DNA of 64,000 nt from positions 9,197-73,196 of the forward strand of contig JBNJGB010000032.1 of NCBI GenBank assembly GCA_051747385.1, read 5' to 3'. A model generated the notes under the pieces. That model ran no database searches. It had not been told where the DNA came from and was given only the letters and a program-made list of their open reading frames with translations. The translations under genes and the position numbers were made by a program. This document shows, piece after piece, positions 15,336-24,685 of the stretch; positions within the stretch are counted from its first letter, which is position 1; each line of letters opens with the position of its first letter. This stretch comes from JBNJGB01 sp051747385 (GTDB lineage Bacteria; Myxococcota_A; UBA9042; PHBI01; JACKFB01).

Positions 15336-16484
15336 CTACCAGCCCTCGGTGAGGCCGCCGTCGAACCAGTCCCAGAGCACGTAGAAGTACACCTCCACGG
15401 AGCGCGCGTCGGCGTCGTTCACCGGGATGCGCACGGCCGCGTTCGCCATGATGTTCTGGCGGGTGTTGAGGGTGACCTGGAGCTGCGGGACCAGGTCCCA
15501 GTGGGTCTGCGCGCCGTCGGCGAGGTCCCGGGCGCCCAGGACGCCCACCATGGGGGTCCACGTGCGCCCGAAGCGCCCCTGCCTGAAGCTCCGGCCGTAC
15601 AGCCCCCGCCAGAACGCTTCGTGGTCCTTGTGATCCGGGTCCACGGACAGGCCCGCGCCCCCCTGGAGCTGCACGAAGCCGGCCGCGGCGAGGCTCTGCC
15701 CGTAGGACAGGAAGGGCTCGAACACCGTGGTGCCGCCGCCGAAGCCGTCGTCCTCGTCGCCCGTGGGGAGCACCACCTCCCCCGTGAGGCTCAGGATGGA
15801 GCCCGTGCGCAGGCTGTGGAGCAGGGCGGCCTTGATCCCCAGGGCGACGTCCTCGAGGCCCCCCTTCCACCCGTCGCCCGAGCCCTGATCGTGGATGGTG
15901 AACGGGACCACGGCCTCGAACTGGTAGCGATCGCCGAAGCGCTTCTCGTAGGTGAGCTCGTGGTAGACCGCGCGGGGCTCCTCGGTCTTCACGCCCACGG
16001 TGTAGACGGCCTCGTCCTCGGGATAGGCCTTCTCGATGAACATGGGCCGCGGGAAGTTCAGCTCTCCGCGGGGCCAGCCGTCGTCGTCGCAGAAGGTCCG
16101 CAGGTGGTCGACCGCGGCCTGGATCTCGCCGTCCGTGAGCGCCTCGTCGAACGCGGGCATCATCCGGGCGAAGCCGCGGGCCGGGCCGCCCTGGTGCGCG
16201 ACCGCGAGCCAGTCCACGTCCGGCTCCCGGGTCGCGAAGCTGCAGTCCGTGAAGTCGGGCAGCGGCGTCTCGAAGCGCACCAGCGCAGGGTCCCCGCCGG
16301 TCCCGTCGACGCCGTGGCAGCTCGCGCAGGCCTCCGTGTAGATCGCCTCCCCGGTGCGGGCCGTGGCGCGCCGGGGCTCGTCCGGGCTCCGTTCCGCGGG
16401 TGCGGCGCCGAGCGCCAGGATGCACGAGAGGAGGCCGACGGCCCCGAGCAGGGCCGTCGCGGTGGGGGTCCGTGGATTGTCCAT
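15336..16484 (-). CDS. Cytochrome c domain fused to outer-membrane beta-barrel
   Basis: A 382-residue protein. After a signal peptide (about residues 1-30) comes a monoheme cytochrome c domain: EAIYTEACASCHGVDGTGGD, with the likely Met axial ligand in FARMMPAFDEALTDGEIQAA (about residues 45-130). From about 150 on the sequence alternates hydrophobic and polar residues in strand-like segments (AVYHELTYEKRFGDRYQFEA, LTGEVVLPTGDE, FEPFLSYGQSLAAAGFVQLQ, TWTPMVGVLGARDL, VEVYFYVLWDWFDGG). It ends in an aromatic residue (W), as outer-membrane barrels do. The layout suggests a periplasmic heme domain attached to an outer-membrane pore. Together with the pentaheme neighbour it could form an electron conduit across the outer membrane. 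The domain fusion is seen; the role is inferred. Confidence 0.75.
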   Translation of the reverse strand: MDNPRTPTATALLGAVGLLSCILALGAAPAERSPDEPRRATARTGEAIYTEACASCHGVDGTGGDPALVRFETPLPDFTDCSFATREPDVDWLAVAHQGGPARGFARMMPAFDEALTDGEIQAAVDHLRTFCDDDGWPRGELNFPRPMFIEKAYPEDEAVYTVGVKTEEPRAVYHELTYEKRFGDRYQFEAVVPFTIHDQGSGDGWKGGLEDVALGIKAALLHSLRTGSILSLTGEVVLPTGDEDDGFGGGTTVFEPFLSYGQSLAAAGFVQLQGGAGLSVDPDHKDHEAFWRGLYGRSFRQGRFGRTWTPMVGVLGARDLADGAQTHWDLVPQLQVTLNTRQNIMANAAVRIPVNDADARSVEVYFYVLWDWFDGGLTEGW

Positions 16485-16670
16485 CGCCTGCTCCCCTGGC
16501 GGGAGGGGCCGACGACGGAGCCGGCCTCTCCTCGACCGTCGGTGCGGCGCCTGTCTCGTACCCGAGTCTACGCCCATGTCCGGCGGCCCGCCAGGGGCTT
16601 CGGGAAAGCCGTGGCTCGAGAGGGCGTTGGTGCTAGACTCCGGCCGCCTGAAGACCCGTGGAGGGCCCCC

Positions 16671-18317
<1,647 letters not shown>

Positions 18318-18348
18318 GGCGGGCCCGGAGGACCCGGGCGGAGGTGTG

Positions 18349-19815
18349 TCAGCCCAGGTCCTCCTCGACCTGCTGGACGAGGAGCCTCTGGAGCTCCACG
18401 CGGAGCTCCGAAGGCGGGTCGTGGGGCTTCTTGCGGAGGGCGGTCAGGACCTTGTGGATGGCCTTCCGGCGGTCGTCGGGGACGTCGTCGCTGGGCTTGG
18501 GGAGGGCGGCGAGGACCTCCTGGGCCTCCTCCGTGGGGCGCGCGTGGGCCCAGTTCCGGACCACCTCGAAGTGGATCAGGGCCCGGTCGAGGAGCACCCA
18601 GCCGAAGTTCGGGTTCGGGTGCGGCCCGATCCGCAGCCGCCGCTCGCCCCGCAGCATCCGCCGCACCGCCAGCGGGCCCCGGTCCATGGACACCTGGGCG
18701 AAGCGCCGCCCGAGCTGATAGGCGGCCAGCCCCGCCGCACCCACGCCCCCGAGCGCCGCGCCCGTCCCCCAGGAGGCGCCGCCGACCGCGGCGTCGATGG
18801 CTCCGCCGGCCGTGGCGCCGCCCGCCGCCGACAGGAGCACCAGGGTCTTGGGCGACAGGCCGAAGGTGCTCCAGGAGGCCTCGGAGAAGAGGTCCTCCTC
18901 GAAGGGGGCCCGCTCGAGCGGCGCGTCCTCGCCGAGGGCGCCGTGGCCGTACAGCGCCTCGATCCGGCGCCGGGCCTTCGCCTCCTGGCGGGACAGCTCC
19001 GCATGATACCGCTCGTAGAGCTTCTTGCGGAAGCGCTCGGCGTCCTGGCCCTCCGGCAGGGTCACCTCGGCGGTGTAGGCCACGGCGTCCACGACCAGGT
19101 CCGCGAGGACGGCGGCCGCCTCGAGGTTCCGCTGGCGCCGCTGGGCCAGCAGCGCGTCCACGGCGCGGCGCATGGGGCGCCGCCACGCCTCGTCCAGGGC
19201 CGCGAACGTGCGCAGGATCTCGACGCGTTGCGCGAAGGTGGCCCGGTGCGCGTCGAACTCCTCCACGGTCGAGAAGTACTGGGACAGGGCCGCGCGCCAG
19301 CCCTCCACGTGCCGCTCCACGCGCTCCGCGGCGTCGCTCTCCGGGTGGCGGATGCGGTTGATGAGCGCCGTGCTGGGCCGCGCCGCCCACTGCAGGACCT
19401 CCATCTCGGCCTCGGCCCGCGGGCGATAGGGCTGGGTGCCGTCCACCACGTAGAGGATCCCGCCGCCGTCGATGATCGGCCGCAGCGCGCGGACCTCCAT
19501 GCCGAACTCGCCGGTGCCCTCGAAGGTCTCCACGAAGCGCGCCAGGGTCTCCGGGCGATCCGCCGCCGACGCGGAGTGGCTCACCAGCCACTCGCGGGCC
19601 CGGGGCGCCTCCTCCAGGCCGGGGGTGTCCACGAGTCGGAGGACCACCTCCCCGTCCACCTCGATGGGATAGCCGCGGGTCGTGGTGGTGGTGCCGGGGC
19701 GCTCCCCGATGGCCGGCCCGCGGCCCGGGCGGAGCTCGGCGAGGGTCGCCACCACGCTGGACTTGCCCTTGTTGGTGCGTCCCACGACCACAAGGGTCGG
19801 CGCCTCTTCGCTCAT
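18349..19815 (-). CDS. GTPase with DUF3482 domain
   Basis: A 488-residue P-loop GTPase. The Era/MnmE-type G domain is at the N-terminus: G1 VVVGRTNKGKSSVVAT (about 9-24), G2 region PGTTTTTRGYP, G3 LRLVDTPGLEEA, and INRIRHPESD near the G4 position. The middle is helical and charged. A glycine-rich hydrophobic stretch (about 330-370: LLSAAGGATAGGAIDAAVGG) may insert in membrane, as in DUF3482 proteins. It overlaps the end of the DUF2868 membrane protein gene by 4 bases (ATGA), the same pairing known in Pseudomonas and relatives. Function is unknown; a membrane-associated GTPase acting with the DUF2868 partner is the natural inference. Confidence 0.85.
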   Translation of the reverse strand: MSEEAPTLVVVGRTNKGKSSVVATLAELRPGRGPAIGERPGTTTTTRGYPIEVDGEVVLRLVDTPGLEEAPRAREWLVSHSASAADRPETLARFVETFEGTGEFGMEVRALRPIIDGGGILYVVDGTQPYRPRAEAEMEVLQWAARPSTALINRIRHPESDAAERVERHVEGWRAALSQYFSTVEEFDAHRATFAQRVEILRTFAALDEAWRRPMRRAVDALLAQRRQRNLEAAAVLADLVVDAVAYTAEVTLPEGQDAERFRKKLYERYHAELSRQEAKARRRIEALYGHGALGEDAPLERAPFEEDLFSEASWSTFGLSPKTLVLLSAAGGATAGGAIDAAVGGASWGTGAALGGVGAAGLAAYQLGRRFAQVSMDRGPLAVRRMLRGERRLRIGPHPNPNFGWVLLDRALIHFEVVRNWAHARPTEEAQEVLAALPKPSDDVPDDRRKAIHKVLTALRKKPHDPPSELRVELQRLLVQQVEEDLG

Positions 19816-21314
19816 GGGCCCTCTCCGAGGGGCTGCACGTCCAGGTACGGATCCGTCATGGTGCCCACCATGCGCCGCCAGCGCGAGACGTCCCCGGGAT
19901 ACGGGGGCTCCACCTGGTCGCCCGCGATCTCGCCCGCGAGCGCGACCACCACCGGCACGGTGTCGCCCACCCGCGCCCGGATGTCCTCGAGGAACCGGCG
20001 CAGCGCCCGGTCCGGCTCTTCGAAGGCCTCGGCGACCAGGACCACCATCTCCACGTCCTCGGCGGTCTCCAGGCTCTCCAGATCCGCCAGGTCCTCGCGA
20101 TAGTCCCGTCCGCCCGCGCGGCGGAAGCCCGCCACCGAGGCCCCGGTGGCCCGCCGGACGGCCCGGGCCAGGGCGTCGTCGCCTCCCGGGAAGCCGCCCC
20201 AGCGGATGCCGTGGGCCGTGCGCGTCGCCGCGCCGGCGGGGTGGGCGTACGGCTCCGCGGGCAGGGCGCCGTCCTCCTCCGCTCCGGGCTCCGGGTGTCC
20301 GGCCACGCGGGGGGTCTCGAGGCGTCGCACCACGCGCTCCACGTCCGGGCTGTCGAGAGGGAGGCGGCGCAGGTTCCTGGCCAGCGACCAGCGCCCAGCG
20401 GCCCACAGCAGCAGGCGCGGGAGCAGCCCCCAGGTCACCGTGGCGGCGACCAGGAAGCGCCACCACGCCCCGGCGAGGGCGGCGCCCCGAGCCGCCGTGA
20501 ACGCGCCCTCGAAGCGGCTGAAGCGCGTGGCCTCCACCAGGGAGAGGTCCGGCACCGCCGACGGGACGAGCCATGCCCACGGCGCCGCGATGGCCTGCAC
20601 GATCGAGTGCATGAGGTCGGCGCCCACCTCGAGGGTCGTGCTCCAGGCGAAGGCCAGGTCGCTCAGGGCCACCAGGCGCAGGGTGCAGGCCAGGAGGCCC
20701 ACGTTGAAGGCGATCCCGAGCGCCTGGACGAGGCCGAACGCGAGCCAGCCCTCCAGCCGGGCGTACAGCTTGCGCCGCGCCCGCAGCCTGTGGAGGACGT
20801 CCCGCAGGCGCACCACCTTCTCGTCGGCCGGGCGGCCCAGGCGGTCGGCCAGCCTCTCCAGGGCCCACCCGACCCCGGTCCGGAGATCGTCGAGGAGAGG
20901 CACGGCGCGGTACAGGCCCGGCGCCCAGCGCCACGCCGCGAGGCCGAGGACGGCCACGACGACCGAGAGGACCTGCAGCACCACGGCGACGGCCAGGTAG
21001 CTCAGCACGTTGATGGGTTGCTGCCCGTCGTAGACCAGCAGCGCCGCGGCCACGCCCCAGCCGATGCCGAAGCCGCCCACCACGAGCAGCACCCGGAGGA
21101 GCCGCGTCGCCCGGAGGAGCCGCTCGCCGACCGAGGGGCCGTGCCCCTCGTCACGGAGAGCCAGGAGCCAATCCGCCAGCACGTCCCGCCGGGATCGTCC
21201 CTCCACCGGGACCCCGAGCGCCCGGTCCCGTTCGTGGAGGGCGCCGGGATCCTCGTCGCGATCCGCGTGCAGGCGCGCCTCGAGGTCGAGGAGCTCGGGG
21301 AGGGACAGGGGCAT
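19812..21314 (-). CDS. DUF2868 membrane protein, partner of DUF3482 GTPase
   Basis: A 500-residue membrane protein: MPLSLPELLDLEARLHADRD opens a cytoplasmic N-terminal domain, followed by hydrophobic segments near residues 78-98, 103-125, 200-225 (FGLVQALGIAFNVGLLACTL) and 285-320. The C-terminal soluble part (about 390-500) includes a Rossmann-like stretch (VEMVVLVAEAFEEPDRALRR, VPVVVALAGEIAGD). It overlaps the downstream GTPase gene by 4 bases and is almost certainly co-expressed with it. Start at 21314 is chosen because it matches the family's MPLSLPEL-like opening; an in-frame extension upstream is not family-like. Biochemical role unknown. Confidence 0.8.
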   Translation of the reverse strand: MPLSLPELLDLEARLHADRDEDPGALHERDRALGVPVEGRSRRDVLADWLLALRDEGHGPSVGERLLRATRLLRVLLVVGGFGIGWGVAAALLVYDGQQPINVLSYLAVAVVLQVLSVVVAVLGLAAWRWAPGLYRAVPLLDDLRTGVGWALERLADRLGRPADEKVVRLRDVLHRLRARRKLYARLEGWLAFGLVQALGIAFNVGLLACTLRLVALSDLAFAWSTTLEVGADLMHSIVQAIAAPWAWLVPSAVPDLSLVEATRFSRFEGAFTAARGAALAGAWWRFLVAATVTWGLLPRLLLWAAGRWSLARNLRRLPLDSPDVERVVRRLETPRVAGHPEPGAEEDGALPAEPYAHPAGAATRTAHGIRWGGFPGGDDALARAVRRATGASVAGFRRAGGRDYREDLADLESLETAEDVEMVVLVAEAFEEPDRALRRFLEDIRARVGDTVPVVVALAGEIAGDQVEPPYPGDVSRWRRMVGTMTDPYLDVQPLGEGP

Positions 21315-21395
21315 CGCGGGGAGGATAGGCCGAACCGCGCGCCCCGTGTAGTTCCATCCTCCCCACATGCGATGTGGGCGCCGGCGACCGATCTC

Positions 21396-22250
21396 CTACT
21401 GGTACACGTGCGCGCTCTGCTCCGCCGTCGGCAGGAGCTGCATGCCCAGGTAGGTGAAGACCACCGTGGCGAAGCCGACCACCGTCAGGACGGCGCCCGT
21501 GCGCTCGCTGAAGCCCTTCGTGAACCGGAGGTGCAGGTAGATGAGGAACACGAGCCAGCTCACCAGGGCCCAGTTCTCCTTCGGGTCCCACACCCAGTAG
21601 CTGCCCCAGGCCACCTCGGCCCAGATGGCGCCGATGACGAGGCCGATGGTCAGCAGGATGAAGCCGAACTGGATGGCGCGGTGCATGAAGCCGGCGTACG
21701 ACATCTCCTGCGAGCCGCCGCCGGGGGTCTGCAGCTCCACCGTGGTGTCGGGCTTGAACAGGTGCATCACCGCGGCCAGGAAGGCGAGGAACATCGCCCC
21801 GTAGCCGAGGAAGTAGACCACGACGTGGGGGACGAACCACACGCTCTGCAGGGCGGCGGGCAGGTTGACCACCTCCACGTCCGCCTTGGCCAGCGCGTAC
21901 CCGTAGATGCCGGTGATGAACAGGCTGGTGATCGCCCCGAACCAGGCGATGCGGTAGAAGCGCTCCACCGCGATGTAGACGAGGGCCGTGCACCACGAGA
22001 ACAGGAGCAGGGACTCGTGCAGGGTCTTGAAGGGCGGCCGCCCGTAGGCGATCCAGCGGTCGACGATGAGCGCGGTGGCCACGCCGAAGGCGGCCAGGAA
22101 CAGCAAGGAGGCCACCCGGCGCAGGATCGGCGACGGCGCGTGGCGTCGCAGGGAGACGCCGCCGTAGGCCGCGGCCGCCAGGAGGAACAGGGCCACGGCC
22201 CCGATGAACAGGGGCCCCTGGTCCCGGATCGGGTCCATCAGCGTCGTCAT
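21396..22250 (-). CDS. ccsA: CcsA/ResC-type cytochrome c assembly protein
   Basis: A 284-residue integral membrane protein with about 8 hydrophobic segments. The heme-handling WWD motif is intact: WGSYWVWDPKENWALVSW (about residues 205-222). Conserved flanking His are visible in FKTLHESLLLFSW (about 75), FVPHVVVYFLGYG (about 140) and the C-terminal region. With ResB it forms the System II (Ccs) heme exporter and synthetase that attaches heme to CXXCH motifs outside the inner membrane. Its start overlaps the resB stop by 4 bases. This would serve the cytochromes at 8.7-16.5 kb. Also called CcsB/ResC depending on nomenclature. Confidence 0.92.
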   Translation of the reverse strand: MTTLMDPIRDQGPLFIGAVALFLLAAAAYGGVSLRRHAPSPILRRVASLLFLAAFGVATALIVDRWIAYGRPPFKTLHESLLLFSWCTALVYIAVERFYRIAWFGAITSLFITGIYGYALAKADVEVVNLPAALQSVWFVPHVVVYFLGYGAMFLAFLAAVMHLFKPDTTVELQTPGGGSQEMSYAGFMHRAIQFGFILLTIGLVIGAIWAEVAWGSYWVWDPKENWALVSWLVFLIYLHLRFTKGFSERTGAVLTVVGFATVVFTYLGMQLLPTAEQSAHVYQ

Positions 22251-24310
22251 GCCGTCACCTCCTCGGGCTGCGCGGACGAGGTCGATCGTGCGGGCGAGCG
22301 GCGGCGCCGCCACCAGGGCTTCCAGCGGGCGAGCGCCACGGCCTGCAGCACGCCGAACACCAGGAGCCACATCCCGAACTCCACCAGCGGGAGGCCCGGA
22401 TCGTAGACGACCTGGACGCCCGAGTACTTCGGATTGTCGGGGTCGAAGTTCGACTGGTACAGGTCCACGCCCGCGTACCGGAGCGGGTCGTTGACCCGGA
22501 TGACCTCCGTCAGGACGGGCTCGCCGTCCTCGAGGATGGTCAGGGTGCTCTTGTAGTTCTTGATGCCGTCCGGCTTCTCCCGGTAGACGACGAGGCGATC
22601 CTCGCCGAGGCGGATGGGCTGGTTCCGCTCCGCGAGCAGCAGGCGCTCCCGGGGCTCCTGGCCCGGCCGCGTGACGACGACCTGGGCGGCCGCCCGGACG
22701 GGGCCGTCCGGCCTGTCGACGAACTCGGTGCGCGGGGTCGCGTTCCGGATGGGCTCGTGCACCACGGCGGTCATGGAGTCCGCGACGCCGGTCAGGTCGA
22801 GGGGCTCACCCCACTCCACGTCGCCGCGGCCGACCACGCGGCCCCCCTCCACGTCGAGGCGCTCTCCGGTGTCGGCGACCAGCACGACCGCGTGCGGCGC
22901 GCCTGCGCGGCCGGGCTCGTACTCGTAGCGGAGGTTCGCGCCGCCCCCGTGGTCGCTCCCCGCCATCTGGCCCTTCGCGAACAGGTAGCGGGTCTTCACG
23001 TCGGCCGGATCCTCGCCCTCGGCGTAGATCTTCACGCCCAGGGCCGGGTTGTTCGGCTCGTTGGACCGGGTCGTGGCCTTGCCGGTCTGGATGTCGAGGT
23101 TGAACTCCGGGTAGAAGCCGCCGACGGCCAGCTCCTTCCCGTCGGGGAGCGCATGGGTCTCACCCGGCTCCACCTCGACGCGGTCGCCGCCGGGCGTCGA
23201 CAGGACGTGCTTCGCGGGCCGGTCGCCCCGGCCGAGCTGGGACAGCACGTCCTCGGAGGGCTCCTGCCAGGCCAGCACCAGCTCGAACCGCCCCTCGGTG
23301 TCCCGGTAGGCGGCCGGCTCGCCGCTCTGCGAGGCCAGCCAGACGCTGCCCTCGTCGCCACCCTCGGCCATGTCCACCCGCACGGCGGGCCGCGGCGTGG
23401 CGTCGGGGGCCGCGCTCCGATCGGGCACGAAGGAGCGCTCCGGGGCGATGCTGCGGAAGACCCGCTCGACGGTCACGCGCGTCGCCGTGTCCTTCGGCGG
23501 GGCGCCCACCTCGGTCCCCGGCTCGGCGGGATCGGACTCGATCAGCTCGAAGTCGCCCTCCGCCTTGCGCTCGTAGGTGTAGAAGCGGAACTCCGGCTCG
23601 TAGCGGTCGAGCTCGAAGGCGTCGAGGCGCACGGTGAAGCCCAGATCGATCTCCCGCGGCAGCGGGTCGTCGGGGGTCACCTCCGTCGGGAAGGCCGACG
23701 CGGACTGCCCGGTCTCCAGGTGGAGCATGCCCTTCTCGCCGCCGATCATGCCCACGAGGCCGCCGAGCAGGACCAGCACCACGGCGATGTGCGTGGCCAT
23801 GCGCCCGATGTGGCGCCACTTGAGCAGGGCGCGGCGCCGGACGATGATCGTCGCCACCGAGGTGAGGGCGAGCAGGAACAGGTTGAAGACGAAGGGCAGG
23901 GAGTGGAAGAGGTCGTCGGCGTGCAGGTTCAGCAGCACCGGCGCGAGGGCGCCGTATCGGTCGTGGAACTGGGACGCGTCGACGTTCTGGATGATGAGCG
24001 TGCCGGACATCGTCCCGACGAGCAACGCCGTCAGGATGACGATGGCAGCCTCTGCGGACGCGAGATAGCGGAGCGTGTTCCGCCAGCGCGCGTGTCGCGC
24101 GATCCAGAGGATGGCCGCGCCGCCCATGGCGACCTGGACGACCGTGAAGGCGTTCGCCGTGCCCTCGACGAGGGACTGGAACCCAGCCGCCCCGAGCAGC
24201 AGCAGGACGAGTCCGAGGGTCGCCTGCCTCCAGGTCGGCTTGCCCCGCCGCCTGCGCGAGGCCTTTCCCCGTCCCTTGCGGGCGCCTCGCTCTCCTGTCC
24301 GAGCACTCAT
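22247..24310 (-). CDS. resB: ResB-like System II cytochrome c biogenesis protein
   Basis: A 687-residue protein. A very basic N-terminus precedes membrane segments near residues 28-45, 55-70, 85-105 (AIVILTALLVGTMSGTLIIQ), 130-155 and 172-190, and a last one near 645-665 just before the basic C-terminus. Between them lies a large periplasmic domain of about 450 residues. Family marks: FVFNLFLLALTSVATIIV, KWRHIGRMATHIAVVLVLLG, the conserved C-terminal LRYAGVDLYQSNFDPDNPKY and GLPLVEFGMWLLVFGV. It partners CcsA in presenting reduced apocytochrome and heme. The periplasmic part is larger than in short ResB proteins. It heads a two-gene operon. Confidence 0.88.
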   Translation of the reverse strand: MSARTGERGARKGRGKASRRRRGKPTWRQATLGLVLLLLGAAGFQSLVEGTANAFTVVQVAMGGAAILWIARHARWRNTLRYLASAEAAIVILTALLVGTMSGTLIIQNVDASQFHDRYGALAPVLLNLHADDLFHSLPFVFNLFLLALTSVATIIVRRRALLKWRHIGRMATHIAVVLVLLGGLVGMIGGEKGMLHLETGQSASAFPTEVTPDDPLPREIDLGFTVRLDAFELDRYEPEFRFYTYERKAEGDFELIESDPAEPGTEVGAPPKDTATRVTVERVFRSIAPERSFVPDRSAAPDATPRPAVRVDMAEGGDEGSVWLASQSGEPAAYRDTEGRFELVLAWQEPSEDVLSQLGRGDRPAKHVLSTPGGDRVEVEPGETHALPDGKELAVGGFYPEFNLDIQTGKATTRSNEPNNPALGVKIYAEGEDPADVKTRYLFAKGQMAGSDHGGGANLRYEYEPGRAGAPHAVVLVADTGERLDVEGGRVVGRGDVEWGEPLDLTGVADSMTAVVHEPIRNATPRTEFVDRPDGPVRAAAQVVVTRPGQEPRERLLLAERNQPIRLGEDRLVVYREKPDGIKNYKSTLTILEDGEPVLTEVIRVNDPLRYAGVDLYQSNFDPDNPKYSGVQVVYDPGLPLVEFGMWLLVFGVLQAVALARWKPWWRRRRSPARSTSSAQPEEVTA

Positions 24311-24685
24311 GATGATCGTCTCCTCTGCGACCGTGTCCCGGCGCCGACTCCCGGCGCTCCCCGAACCCAGCGTCCCTTCGCGACGCACGGGCACGCCCTC
24401 CCATCGCAAGTTCGGGGCCAACTCGCTCAGAGGCCGTCCTTTCGGGCCTGGAAGCCTGCAATCCCGGGATCCCGCGGCCCGCGTGCCGGCGGATCTGGGC
24501 GATCTCGCGCGGATCGGGCGCGTGTGATTTGGCACACGTCCGGGAGGTGTGGGTGAGAACCACCAGGCAGGTGCGCCGTCCCACACGCCGCTGGCGGCGG
24601 CCAGGCAGCAGCGGCAGCAACGTGAGGCGATGGGCGCCCGGTCCGCCTCGTGGTAGAGCGGGAGGGAGCGAGACCGGGGGATGGC
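24311..24685. other. Divergent intergenic region, resB / cNMP-aminotransferase
   Basis: 375 bases between divergent genes with no convincing coding sequence. It contains the perfect inverted repeat at 24521-24538 and a wider GTGTGGG ... CCCACAC pair (about 24547-24590) that could form a long hairpin in the leader of the plus-strand gene. Promoters could not be fixed. Confidence 0.45.
24521..24538. promoter_or_regulatory. Inverted repeat, candidate CRP-like operator
   Basis: CGTGTGATTTGGCACACG is a perfect 6-bp inverted repeat with a 6-base spacer. The left half contains TGTGA, the CRP half-site, but the right half is CACACG, so it is not a perfect CRP box. It sits about 150 bases before a gene that itself encodes a cNMP-binding domain. 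Confidence 0.4.
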
